A stretch of DNA of 64,000 nt from Liolophura sinensis (Eukaryota; Mollusca; Polyplacophora; Chitonida; Chitonidae): the NCBI RefSeq assembly GCF_032854445.1, contig NC_088297.1:14127335-14191334 (forward strand), read 5' to 3'. The translations under genes were made by a program, and so were the position numbers. This document shows positions 21,965 through 32,395 of this stretch, one piece after another. Within the stretch, counting starts at the first letter, position 1; every line of letters begins with the position of its first letter. The notes beneath the pieces were generated by a model. That model was not told where the DNA came from. It ran no database searches and was given only the letters and a program-made list of their open reading frames with translations.

Positions 21965-22079
21965 AGCTGAGGTGCATATGGCAGTCTCTCCCTCTCTCCC
22001 TCTCTCTAGTCATGCGTGAAAATTCCATTTTTCAGACAAAACCAGGTTTTTGCGTCTGTTCAGATAACGCACGTCTTAC

Positions 22080-22246
22080 CAATAGCTCGCGGAATTTGCA
22101 CACAAGGTTGCTGCTGTTGATGACAGCTTGTCCTTCGCCCACTAGTACCACCGGAAGCGAACAATTACCGGCACCCGTGTCGCAGACACCTCCATTGCCA
22201 GCAGATATAGCATCAGGTGTTAGGGCAGGGTCCCCACACGTCCGTC
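22080..22246 (-). CDS. Exon 2: cysteine-rich N-terminal module (CGDP...)
   Basis: A 167-base exon with acceptor ...TTTACAAG and donor GTAAGA encodes 55 full codons, from [10 protein letters not shown] to CKFRELL. It holds four cysteines and two N-glycosylation motifs (NCS, NSS). It starts in phase 1 and ends in phase 0. With the following exon it looks like the Cys-rich region seen before IPT-like segments in VWDE-type extracellular proteins; that resemblance is from memory and moderate. It follows directly after the signal peptide exon. Confidence 0.6.
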
Positions 22247-22842
22247 CTTGTAAACAGAAAACCAAAAACAACGGAGTGATACCAGTTTGAACGTCAAAGT
22301 TAGGTAGAGTGACGTGCATCAAGGTATTGTGCGGCGTTAACGAAAACGGCGAAAGTTACGCAAAAAATTATGAAAAAATCGTGAGTGTTGAAGCTTATTC
22401 CTTATAACTTCTGTTTTGTGCATAATTTCAATTGTCAGGAATGTTTGGAAATGACGTCATCGATATAGTCTGAACGCAAGGCCCTAATTTAAAAGAAGAA
22501 AGCTGCGAAGCTTGTGCCTTGAGGAAAACCCACTTCACACTGAAACTGCCCGTCGAGCCATTGTTCATGTCTTGAAAAAAAGGTGTTCTCCCATGCCACG
22601 TGAAATAATTTTTTAATCCCATATAAAAGCCTCATCTAGACAAAAAATCGGTGTACTTATGAAGAAACATTGCACAAGAATGTGTATATATCAACAATCT
22701 GTTCACTTAGATATACAGCTGGGAACAAAATGAACGTAAAGGACTACGACAAACCTTGTAGAGCAATGACGGCGGTCTGAGAGTTGACACCCGTCACTCG
22801 TAAGAAGAGAAATATGAACGGAAGTTTTCTTCTCTATTTAAT

Positions 22843-22990
22843 TCATTTATTTATTTGATTGGTGTTTTACGCCGTACTCAAGAATCTTTCACTTTTACTA
22901 CGGCGGCCAGCATTATGGTGAGAGGAAACCAGACAGAGCCCGAGAAAAACCCACGAACATCAGCAGGTTGCTGCCAGAACTGTCTTCTCT
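22843..22990 (-). mobile_element. SINE-A 3' part
   Basis: TTGGTGTTTTACGCCGTACT, the CGGCGGCCAGCATTATGGTG body, cut off after GCAGGTTGCTGCCAGA. Confidence 0.85.
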
Positions 22991-23189
22991 GTTCAATGAA
23001 CTCAATTACAATTTGTAACATCCAGCTGGAGAATAGTTACTCATGCAATGACTGACAAGACATGCACTTCAGCTTAAGTGCTTGCGCTGTTCAACTTAAA
23101 AAGTGCTTATGAGAAAAACTGCAACACTACGAACTTTAAAAATGTAATTTGACAATAATAATTTCATAGAAAGTTTGTTGTCTGAGAAG

Positions 23190-23425
23190 CTGGACGTATG
23201 TTAAGAAGTTAAGAAGTTTCTAAAGGAAAGAGGTGTCATTTGTGCCTCTGGAACAGAGTGAGACACGTGATAGGTAATTTAACGTAAAAGGGTTTCCTAA
23301 CCCTTTCCATAAGCCACGTGAGACAGTAGAACTGTTTTTACCTTTGACGACAAATGAGTTCGAACTTGTCACATGGTACAGTAGGATGCTTTTTTACCTT
23401 CCACGATAAAAGAGTACGAACTCGA
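23190..23425 (-). mobile_element. MITE-2 copy (partial)
   Basis: Shares AGGAAAGAGGTGTCATTTGT and ACCTTCCACGATAAAAGAGTACGAACTC-type end with the family member at 8352-8722. The first end is degraded. Confidence 0.5.
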
Positions 23426-24144
23426 AACCCATGGCACCTGTTTCATCCGTTATAATAATGCGAAATCTCTCTTCTCAAAACGAACGCTGTTCTCAACATA
23501 AATGTTCTATCTTCAAATTGTACACACATACATACTTAGATATACATAAATACACACACCTACATAAATTAATTTACATGGCGTTCCATTCCATGAAATT
23601 ATTTGCGCCAAGGTAAAACAAAGGGTTTCAGGGATTCAAACAATGATGTGTTCGAAGAGAAATATTTCCAAGATGCTGCGACTTAAAATCTGTGGATCCC
23701 ACATAAATAATTCCCAACAGTTTTGAAAACTAAACCTTCGTTTTTCGGTGCATAAACTATACTTCTTAGAGATGGGTTAACGATTCCAACTTCTACACCC
23801 GTGGACACGAATCAGTCTGATAACATGCAAATCTCGCTCCAAATCGTCATGTGGTATTACATGAATTACAAGCCATATAGCTGTCAGAATTGGAAAATTG
23901 TTTTCAGTGTGATAAAATAATAAAATTTAGTACTACTCAGCTTTACTCTTGACATTTTTACCCTATACACCTAGGCAGACAAAGGTCTTAAGCGCGCATG
24001 CAGATAACAAGACATAAGTAATGCATTAGAGAATATTTTAGAAGTAAGCCATGATGGATGTTAAGAAAGAGAGGGGACTGTCTTCCTTAATATGCGTATT
24101 AGCTCATTTGTAAAATACTCTCCCTAGTTTCTGGGTATCCTTAC
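23426..24144. other. SRCR gene intron 1, unassigned stretch
   Basis: AT-rich, no recognised element, up to the exon 1 donor. Confidence 0.5.
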
Positions 24145-24217
24145 CGGTGATATCATAACCGTTCACAAACTTGGTCGATATTGTGAGAATACCCACGAAC
24201 CAGCATATCGTCGACAT
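24145..24217 (-). CDS. Exon 1 (coding): signal peptide of the SRCR gene
   Basis: ATG at 24217-24215 opens a 24-codon stretch beginning MSTICWFVGILTIS and ending NGYDIT, then one base before a GT-AAGG donor at 24144. The hydrophobic run after the start is a plausible secretion signal. The exon ends in phase 1, and the next exon starts with the two bases that complete a Gly codon, giving ...[11 protein letters not shown] longer reading frame overlaps it in another phase but has no matching exon. Transcription start and 5' UTR are not visible. The start is chosen because it is the only ATG that gives a signal peptide in the right phase. Confidence 0.65.
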
Positions 24218-24449
24218 GGTAGCTCTGGCTGTGATATTCCTGACAGATCGACCGTTAAGTGAGACCCGTAAGAGACTGTATAATGATTTTGTGTTGGACT
24301 AGATGCGATAAAATCACCCAGGATAAGGGTCACTGCTTTCATCTGGAGAACTCTAATATGACCTGTTTGTTTCGGATTGAATAGGGACTGAATATTCGTC
24401 TGTGTTGTAATTAAGATGTCCATGCTTCAACCCAACAATGGCAGTGAAA

Positions 24450-24655
24450 TTTGATTTATTTATTTCATTATAAATTTACAACTCACTTAAGAATATTTCA
24501 CGTATATGACTGCGACCAGCATTATGGAGGCAGGAAATCGAGCAGACCCCGGGGGAAGCGACCTTCCATGACCTTCTCAGTACGACCGGAGGGGGAAACC
24601 AGTATGACCTGGACTTGAGCTCACAGCGATCGCATTTGTGGATGACTGGGCAAGG
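24450..24655 (-). mobile_element. SINE-A, diverged
   Basis: Tail, body and B-box side (GACTTGAGCTCACAGCGATC) present in reverse; the A-box end is missing. It lies about 230 bases upstream of the SRCR gene start codon, so it may be part of the promoter region. Confidence 0.75.
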
Positions 24656-25000
24656 CAAAACTACAATGTAACAGCGATATAGGCACTTGTGCCAAATTAT
24701 CCACTGGAGAAACGAGAAGAGATGCTGAATACAGCACTGCTTTTAAGGACCATTGTATGCGAAATATAATCCGAACAAAAATTCTGACAGCATTTTGAGG
24801 GTATTGTGGCGAGGGAGTCCATTGTTTGATTTTATTTTATATTTTGGTACAAAAATACCCTCTACATACTGTGATAAATGCTGGGAAAATAATGTAATTA
24901 GGCCTCCAAAGCCCCTGAGGGCTATATGCCTGTTCTCGAGAAAAGAGCCTTTAACCTGAAATGTCGATTTGGCGCTTTTCAAGAAAAAGGGCGCTTTTAT

Positions 25001-25120
25001 ACACGTGTGGCATCTTCGGCATGGTACTTCAGGGGCGGTAGCACATTGGCGGCACAGCAAGACACAGTATACTAGTATGTACATGCATCTTATTACTTCT
25101 CGTCGTACGACCTCAAACTC
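25001..25120 (+). mobile_element. SINE-B 3' fragment
   Basis: GGCATCTTCGGCATGGTACT, AGCACATTGGCGGCA and CTCGTCGTACGACC. Confidence 0.6.
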
Positions 25121-25149
25121 TAAGCATTTGCATATACAATTTATCCTAA

Positions 25150-25245
25150 CTTATGTAAATTGACAAGAAGCCGGATTTCACAGGTTACATGTAACGGAGG
25201 CCGTCGATGTTCTGGCTATGTACTCAGTAGTATATACCGTATTCT
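25150..25245 (+). repeat. Dispersed repeat D copy (partial)
   Basis: AATTGACAAGAAGCCGGATT and CACAGGTTACATGTAACG match the start of the copy at 33178. Confidence 0.45.
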
Positions 25246-25511
25246 TTTATGTGTTGTACAAAATCCGCCAACTGACTATTTTGTACACACAACAAATATA
25301 TCTCTTGTCTACAAAGTATTACCTTGTACTGTATGTGTCATGACACATGAGGGGAGACATTGATACATGAGGGGATAAATCTGAGCTAAACAAAATCTCC
25401 TCTTGCATACAGCTCCAGGTCATTTAGTTATTTCATTGAGCAAGTGACAAAGTTGTCTTACGGTTGATTCCCTCAAAAAATCCTTCAATCTTAAATGTCT
25501 TTTGTTTAGGT

Positions 25512-25678
25512 GTTGCTAGAATGTATTCTGTTATTATAAAATAATATTGTGTCCTAATCAACATAACATGCTGTTCGTCTTTCTGCTTTCTGCTGTATTT
25601 AACAGAACAATCTGCCCAGATAACAGAATATATTCTCGCATCACCCAGACAACGAACTTTCTGTTAAATTTAACAAGA
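25512..25678. mobile_element. MITE-1 copy
   Basis: Left end TTGCTAGAATGTATTCTGTT, right end in reverse TTGTTAAATTTAACAGAAAG ... GATGCGAGAATATATTCTG. Same order and spacing as the copy at 5508-5702. The outermost left part has diverged. Confidence 0.7.
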
Positions 25679-25679
25679 G

Positions 25680-25945
25680 CTTTCGTGGAAAAGGGTGTTA
25701 GCACGTCAGCGCGGCACAAAGAACCAGAACCCCCTCACCAGTGCGGTCGCTGTGAGTTGAAGTCCAGCTAATGCTGTCTTCCTCTCCGGCCTGTCATCAG
25801 CCTGCGGATGGTCGTGGGTTTCCCCCGGGCGTTGCCCGGTTTCCTCCTACCACAACGCTGCCCGCCGTCGTATAACTGAAGTATTCTTGAATATAGCGTA
25901 AAACACCAGTCAAATAAATAGATAAACAAATACATAAATAGATAT
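25680..25945 (+). mobile_element. SINE-A, near full length
   Basis: Degenerate head, GCGGTCGCTGTGAGTTGAAG B-box region, GATGGTCGTGGGTTTCCCCC, tail TAAAACACCAGTCAAATAAA. It sits exactly against MITE-1. Confidence 0.88.
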
Positions 25946-26044
25946 ATAAATTTAACAGATTAAAGTATATTTGGAGAGTTGTTGGGCGTCGAACAGTAAA
26001 TAGCGATAAGGTTTATATGGTTCCTTATTTGATTATTGTGTAAC

Positions 26045-26130
26045 ACCATTCTGAGAATATAAAAGATTTCTGTACAGGGAGTAAAATCAGGGCAGCGACG
26101 ACAGAGTGATTATCAAACGTCATAGATCCA
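26045..26130 (-). repeat. Dispersed repeat D copy (partial)
   Basis: Contains GGGAGTAAAATCAGGGCAGC and GACGACAGAGTG, the reverse of the family's central phrases. Confidence 0.4.
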
Positions 26131-26333
26131 AAGAACTTGCAGCACCGTTAGTTGTCATGCAGCTGATTCACTCAAAGACGTTCTTCGATCATCAAGTGTT
26201 ACTCTTCGATATTTCGCAAGACTATACCTCGATTCACGCGCACTAGTGGCCTTTAGTAACCGATTTAACAAGGGTGCAGAAATCACAACCGTGTAGACGC
26301 TTTTGTAGACTAGAATTCCTTAGCGTAATAATT

Positions 26334-26513
26334 ATTACACCATGAGCCGCGCTGGCTACCCGTTATGTAACATTGTGGCTTTAAGGGTAGCAAGTGCTAC
26401 CCATAGTGCCATCATTATGCTGTATTACACTATGAGCAGCGCTGGCTACCCGTCATGTAACATTGTTACTTCAGTGGTAGCAAGTGCTACCCATAGTGCC
26501 ATCATTAAGAAGG
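26334..26513. repeat. Tandem duplication, 90-bp unit with internal palindrome
   Basis: Two adjacent 90-base copies starting ATTACACCATGAGC and ATTACACTATGAGC. Each carries GGTAGCAAGTGCTACC, an 8-base-arm palindrome (26385-26402 and 26475-26492). The start of a third copy follows at 26514. Confidence 0.85.
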
Positions 26514-26783
26514 ACTACACTATCATGGATAAGGTTTTTCCATTTTGCCCTCTACACTAATATATTTGAGTACATATAACTCTGCTTACAGATGAGTAAG
26601 AATGTCCAAGGTAGAATTTGGTGCTAGTGTCACAGGAGATTTTAACAGACGTTCGCCGGGCACTTCTGACGCGGTCATGCATGAACAGTTAGAATATAAC
26701 CCAAACTGAGGTAAACTAATAGCAGAGATACTTCTGTAACAGCGACGTGTAATAATTTTTTACCAGTACCTAATTCTGCTGAG

Positions 26784-27017
26784 GGGGCCTCCGTGGCTCA
26801 ATTGGTCAGCGCTTGCGTGGCGTAATAACCCAAGAGCCTCTCACCAATGCGGTCGCTGTGAGTTCAAGTTCAGCTCTTGCTGCCTTCCCCTCCGGCCCTA
26901 CTTGGAAAGGTCTTTCAACAACCTGCGGAGGGTCGTAGATTTCATCGTATAAGTAAACCATTCTTGAGTACGAGGTAAAGTACCAATCAAATAAATAAAT
27001 AAATAAATAAATATACA
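26784..27017 (+). mobile_element. SINE-A, full head, internal deletion
   Basis: GGCCTCCGTGGCTCAATTGG head, B-box region GTGAGTTCAAGTTC, then tail TTCTTGAGTACGAGG and AAATA repeats. It lacks about 30 bases of the CCCGGTTTCCTCCCACCAT part. Confidence 0.9.
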
Positions 27018-28635
27018 AAATTCTACTGAGTTGTAATCAAGGAACCTAACTGCGCCATGAGCACGTACACAAACTGAGTGAAGAGTAGTCTCCCTTAGAA
27101 CTTAAGTTGGAATTCAGCAAGACGCACATTATTACTTTAGTTTTCTTACTAAGAAATAATTAACAAACAATGTTATGTACAGAAATACAATCTCTGTTAA
27201 CAGTATATAGGGTTTGGCTATCAGCTGTACGTAGTTTACATACAAACGTTTGCTGTATCACTATCATTTGTGTCGTCATCAGAGGCAACGAGTTCTTGCA
27301 ATTGAAAACGACCTTAGACAGGTTTTTAAATATTATGAAATAGACGCCGAGCCCGAAGAAAACTTCATTATTAACGCTTTGTGAATCGATTAGCATAGCC
27401 AGTTATATTATAGATGTTAGACGTTAATGTTTTGCTGTATATCTGAGTCATTTTGGGGATCTACACAGGCAGGAAGATCCCTGTTATTGGCCTGAGGCAG
27501 CTCACAGTACAAAGGGATTTTAAGATCTCAATCATATCTCGAGCTTAGAATCGACACCATCTTGCACAAAGGGATTGTAGGCTATGATAGTTGTAACTTA
27601 CAAAATCACAAATTACAATCAGGTCGACCCTAATGTAAATATTTACATTCGCCCCTAAACTAATGTTAAATACAAATACTTGTCTTAAGTTTATAGTTTA
27701 GTTCATACTTCTCGACTCGGTTTGCAAAGATGAACAACTTAATTGTCTCAAAAAGATAAAAAAGTTACGAGAATATTTTTACAGGTTATTGCTGTTACCT
27801 GTTGAATCATATCATTACGATGTAAAACCCTTTTTAAAATCGACGAAAGAAGGGTTATTGACCGGTACATTGCCCTTTTACACAGGCCATCTCTATGTAC
27901 GAGTCAAAGTTGTCCCGCGATTGCGATCGTAACTTCAAAAATTTACCGTTGCCCTACAATTCCCGTTATTTTGAGCGGCACAACATTTTTTTTTTACAAT
28001 CAATTGTACAGTCCATTGTAGGGTGTACAATTGACTGTACAATCTCTTTATGCAAGTGGGATCTGATCACCATATACAAACTTGTCTTTTTGGTTTAAAT
28101 ACTGGTTTTAGGGTCACTTTCCTGGCGGATATCCTGGCACATCAAATCATTGTTTTATATTTTTTTAACACATGAATATTTCCGATAGATAATGGCAGTG
28201 CGTTGGTATACTATTTACATATGTACATGAGTCAGTTACTGGAATTAATCCTTTTTGTGGTAGTATGTAATAGCTTATTGTATAGGTTCAAATGCTGCCA
28301 TGGTTATTCAACAGAAAGAGGATGAACAGTAAGCTATTTACAGATATTTACGTTATCTTTACATTAGAAATCCATAGCTCTACATTACAGAATTACATGA
28401 GTTGCCCATACAGAAATTTACACAGATAGAAAACAACAGCAGTGCTTTTATTCATTGGATAACAGTTTTGTTCTCTTGCTTCCTCCTCTGTGACGTGGAG
28501 TACTGGTGCTACCGCCACTTATACCGCCACTTATACAGCTGATCATTGTTAGGGCTGTATTTATATTGACGTATTTAGTCGTTCTGCTATTTTGGCTGGA
28601 ATGGATGTCTTCTGGGCAAATTTTGGGTTCATTCC
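27018..28635. other. Unassigned sequence, possibly eroded retroelement at the high end
   Basis: No gene recognised. An inverted pair GTACAGTCCATTG / CAATTGACTGTACAAT lies at 28004-28050. The region below 28636 would be the place for the retroelement's ORF2, but no RT or endonuclease motif is readable. Confidence 0.4.
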
Positions 28636-29130
28636 TCATTCAATTAGTTCTTTTGGGGTGAATTTCCAATTTAGAAAGTCTGTGCGATATTGGTCAGTTT
28701 TGGTTCTATTGGCTGACCGTTGATTGTGAACGAAGACGATCACTGTATTTATAAAACCCAGAAATTCCAGTTTACTCATGATAATTTTATCGGTTGGTTC
28801 ATTTCCGGTTTCCTCTGCTGATTTTCTTGTTCGGATAGTTCACTTTGCGCTGCTATTGTGTCCTTAAAATTAAAGCTTAGTAGCACGCTTTCTTTGGTGA
28901 GTTTTTGTGTCTGCCTGGCTTGTTTGACAGCTTGGGCGTAGCTTACTCCTTTATCTGCCTTTATAAACTCGATCGTTTTGGCTCTTTTGTATGCGCTGCA
29001 CCATTTGTATCCTGCTGAGTGGTTTTGTTTACAGTTTACGCAGGTGGCTTTTGTTTCTGTACAATTTTGATATTCGTGCTTTCCTAAACGTTTAGGCCAA
29101 ACTATGTCGGATTTACAAACTTTCTTTGAG
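28636..29130 (-). pseudogene. Non-LTR retrotransposon ORF1 (gag-like CCHC protein) fragment, frameshifted
   Basis: In the minus strand the frame from about 29100 to 28776 reads ...KRLGKHEYQNC, TKATCVNCKQNHSAGYKWCS, AYKRAKTIEFIKADKGVSYA, QAVKQARQTQK and ends at a TGA (28778-28776). The pattern C-x2-C-x4-H-x4-C followed by Y-K-x-x-x-x-I-x-x-x-x-x-x-x-x-x-S-Y-A-x-A is the ORF1 zinc-knuckle region of Jockey/I-like LINEs. The C-terminal tail continues in another frame (SKLEFLGFINTVIVF... to a TGA at 28638-28636), so one frameshift separates the two parts. There is no ATG and the preceding knuckle is degenerate. The ORF2 endonuclease/RT expected further down was not found. Confidence 0.65.
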
Positions 29131-29577
29131 TGACCAAATTTTTTAGAAAAATATGCATTTTTAAGAAGATTTTTCTACTCAGAGCAGCTTTAAAAACAAA
29201 AGTTACAAGCCAAAAGTGTGAAAGCATACATCAAAATATAGGCAATTTATCTGACAATTAAATGTCAAAATATAAGACATTTACTTCAGCGACTTTGTGA
29301 AAAAAATTTGACTGACAGTGTGGTAGGGGGTGGATTGTCACAATTTCCGAAAAATCATTTGTGACCAACATCAAAGCAAGAATACTGTCTCAAGCTGATG
29401 AAGACCACCCCAACAGATCATATATACGCTAGATATTTGCAACCGCCAGTTTTGTATATAATTTGTCAGTGCCGTTGTCGCTTATGAAGGAAATTAATAA
29501 ATGAAAACAGAAATTGAACAAAACCTGACGCATCTTTTGGTTTATTATTTTTAATGAGGGGAAACCAACCTGCTCAA

Positions 29578-29955
29578 TCATAAATGCAACATGCACCTTG
29601 CATACTGCCCATGGCCGAGACAGCGCCCTACGTTGCAACAGGGCTGCCTGTTATTGTTAATACCATGCGGTTCCAAGCTTATGTGGTCCACATTTACACA
29701 GCGTGTGTTGTGACACACGTGTGAGCAGTCAAACTTGGGATCTAAAAGTAACACCCCCTGCCTGGCCATATAAACAAGTCTACTAATGTGTTTTTTCTTC
29801 CATCGATGTGTGACGGAGTCTTTGTAGGAGGCGAGGCCATATCGGCCATCCTTCGTCAATGGTCCAGTCCACAGCCGACAGACGCCGTTTTCACTATAAA
29901 CACTGACATTTTCAATTTTTACAGCAATTTCTGCTCTGAATGTCTCCATTTTCAA
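29578..29955 (-). CDS. I-PpoI-type His-Me finger (HNH-like) endonuclease domain protein, intact ORF
   Basis: A single uninterrupted ORF of 125 codons. The core reads FDCSHVCHNTRCVNVDHISL followed by EPHGINNN and a Cys/His-rich tail. Aligned with the slime-mould homing endonuclease I-PpoI, all key positions are kept: Cys26, Cys81, Cys86 and His91 for the first zinc; one of Cys106/107, Cys112, His115 and Cys121 for the second; His79 as general base and Asn100 as metal ligand (I-PpoI His98 and Asn119). Arg59 may match I-PpoI Arg61. Such zinc-binding-loop ORFs occur scattered in invertebrate genomes with unknown role; likely part of a mobile element. ATG codons lie at residues 1 and 3. It could also be an exon of a larger gene. 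Neighbours are an ORF1 retrotransposon fossil downstream and no host gene. Assignment is from motifs, so the domain is well supported and the function inferred. Confidence 0.75.
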   Translation of the reverse strand: MKMETFRAEIAVKIENVSVYSENGVCRLWTGPLTKDGRYGLASYKDSVTHRWKKKHISRLVYMARQGVLLLDPKFDCSHVCHNTRCVNVDHISLEPHGINNNRQPCCNVGRCLGHGQYARCMLHL

Positions 29956-30790
29956 GCGTAGGAATAGTAGGACGTTGCATGTTGTTCATTTCAGAATGCA
30001 TATACACATGTTACCCTACACTGAACAGCATTTTACCAATTTTTCATGAAAATGGAAATTTTGCAGAAATTAAATAGCCTCAAGAAGCTATAAAATGGCT
30101 CAATCAATGCAAAACACATCCCAGACATACCCACCAAAAATTATCAGGCTACTGCAAAATCTGAGCGCACAGTGACACTTTACATATTTTGGTGACTTGG
30201 TCAGTATAAGCCACAGATCCCCATCAATTTTCCATAAGCGACAATGTCAACGTTTAGCGCTGTAGCTCAGCCCCAAACATTCCGTGGCCTATAAGCTTTG
30301 GTGCATACTTGGCCCAGCCTGTGAGAAAAGAAGCCATAAAAAGCTTGACATTGGTTGACCGTCAAGATCTGGACCTTTCCATGCCGGCCGCTGGGAGGCG
30401 TGCCTATCAACGCCAAGGGGACGTAACTTGCATCCTCATCACTACCTCACACCTTGTGTCCTCTCCCCCAGAATTTCAAACTTTCATCAATAAAGCTCAT
30501 ACCTCCTTAAAGTTTGGACAATTTCCAGCATTTTAATACCAAGCATGCACCTATACACCAAAAATATCCTGAAATACACAGAATTACATTGCTCCCTACC
30601 GAAAAACGGAAGTTGTAATGGGGGTCTGTGTCCAGCCTCTGTGTCGAGGTAACAGTTATCCCCCTTTGCAGCCATCGTTGGCCTCTCACTTCCCAGAGCT
30701 TGTAAATTTGTGGACATGTGTATTGTTACCTATATTTGTAGTTGTAAGTATGCCTATATATTCAACAACATATATGTAGTGAGCAGATGA
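29956..30790. other. Unassigned sequence upstream of the endonuclease-like ORF
   Basis: No recognised gene. Short ORFs on both strands at 30309-30717 have no recognisable family. If the endonuclease belongs to a mobile element, its upstream end should lie here; no terminal repeat was found by eye. Confidence 0.4.
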
Positions 30791-30796
30791 CAGCGA

Positions 30797-30970
30797 ACTG
30801 GCCGCTTCGGCGGCCTAATGGTTAGAGCGTCGGAGGACCGCGAATCAAACCAAAGACTAAACGTCAGTATAATGTGACTGGATGGGGTGTCTTCTGCATG
30901 ACATTTCATTGGCGACAGCACCAGACCATCACATGAATGAAATAGTTCTTAGTACGACATGACACCTCAA
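30797..30970 (+). mobile_element. SINE-B
   Basis: GGCGGCCTAATGGTTAGAGC head, then CAGTATAATGTGACTGGATG, GGTGTCTTCTGCATGACAT and CATTGGCGACAGCACC. Confidence 0.7.
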
Positions 30971-31025
30971 GTATAGATACATACATAGAAACGTACTGTA
31001 TGTCTCTTCTTCAATTCTCTCCACG

Positions 31026-31245
31026 GTGACCGCTTTGGGCGAGGGGGTTAGCACGCCATCGCGGTACAATGACCCTGAAGCCTCTCACCAATGCGCTCGC
31101 TGTGAGTTCAGGTGCAGCTCATACCTGCTTCCTCTCCAGCCCTACGAGGAATGGTCTCCCATGGGCTTTCCCCCAGGTTCTACCCGGTTTCCTCTCACCA
31201 TAATGCTGGCCGCCGTCGTATAAGTGAGATATATGAGTTTTCTGA
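31026..31245 (+). mobile_element. SINE-A
   Basis: Head GGGGGTTAGCACGCCATCGC, B-box region GTGAGTTCAGGTGC, body and GGCCGCCGTCGTATAAGTGA; the tail is cut. Confidence 0.85.
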
Positions 31246-31835
31246 AGACCCAGAGATATGCAGTGTCGAGTAGTGAAAAATACCGTATGCAAATTAGACA
31301 ATATTGACGCCACAAATCCTTTTAAGGGGCACTGCCCGTTGGGCTTTCACACAAACCCTAGATGCACCAGATCTCCGAAAGGGTTTAGTATCAGTTTTAG
31401 CAGGCATTGTATTTCGACGTGTTTGACAAAATCCACATTTCTTAAACCTCTTAAGTTTTTTGTGACATTAAAACAGTATCTGACACAAATTTTGTCAACT
31501 GGCGCAGTACGAGATTAGCCAGTTCATACGGCAACAATCAGCATTGTAAACTACGCCCACAATCTGTATCCATTTCAGGGGAGGTAATCGAGTCAGACTT
31601 AATGACATAACTTTTCCTGTGAAATGTCAGCAAACGGGAGTTCCATCGATGAATGGCTTTAGAAGAAGTGCGTTTTATACCGAACTCCCAAATCCACAAT
31701 TATTTCTAAGCCTAGTGAACTTTATCAGAGCTAATGTTTTTATAACTGATCACATCGTGCACCTCGACGCCGTGTCGGGGTCTGTTTGTAACAAAAGACT
31801 TTAAAAACGTTACTTGTTGTTGAGTCGCTTGTCGC

Positions 31836-32040
31836 TCAGTAGTGAGAGGTTAGAGCAAGGAAACAGGACTGATTGGCGCGGTGCCCTTGTAATGTGAATG
31901 AGTTGAGTGCCATGTCTGGTGTCTTCGGCAAGATATTTCAGTGACGGCAGCACTTTGGCGGATTGGACTCACCATTTTACATGAAGACTGCAAATGTAGA
32001 TACATCTGATGACCTATCGTCGTCCTATGACTGAAAAATT
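31836..32040 (+). mobile_element. SINE-B, head degraded
   Basis: AGGTTAGAGC, AACAGGACTGATTGG, ATGTCTGGTGTCTTCGGCA, CAGCACTTTGGCGGATTGG and the tail CGTCGTCCTATGACTGAAAA. Confidence 0.7.
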
Positions 32041-32119
32041 GCGACGTTTTTTTTTTTGTTTTGTTTTGTTTTTTTGGGGGGGTTTTTTGCTTTGTTGTCT
32101 TTTTTATTTTTATTCTTTT

Positions 32120-32395
32120 GGGGCCTCCGTGGCTCAGTTGGTTAGCACGCTAGCGCAGCGTAATGACCCTGGACCCTTTCACCAATGCGGTCGCTGTGAG
32201 TTCAAGTCCAGCTCACGCTGGCTTCCTCTCCGGCCGTATGTGGGAAGGTCTGGGAGCAACCTGCGGATGGTCGTGGGTTTTCCCCGGGCTGTGCAAGGTT
32301 TCCGCCCACCATAATGCTGGCCGCCGTCGTATAAGTGAAATATTCTTGGGTACAGCGTGAAACACCAATCAAATAAATAAATAAATAAATAAATA
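32120..32395 (+). mobile_element. SINE-A, full-length reference copy with perfect 10-bp target site duplication
   Basis: Head GGGGCCTCCGTGGCTCAGTT (A box), GTGAGTTCAAGTCCAGCTC (B box), GC-rich body and tail AACACCAATCAAATAAATAA. It is flanked by TTATTCTTTT at 32110-32119 and again at 32396-32405. The tRNA-like promoter is intact, so pol III transcription is possible. Confidence 0.95.

Noticed and set aside
28448-28639. ATG overlapping the stop of the ORF1 fossil (ATGA), as if starting ORF2
   Set aside because: The 63-codon frame shows no endonuclease or RT motif; probably frame-shifted remainder or chance.
32120-32210. Possible functional tRNA gene at SINE-A heads (also 26784, 6800-6882)
   Set aside because: A and B boxes are spaced too far apart for a tRNA and are followed by the SINE body; no cloverleaf.
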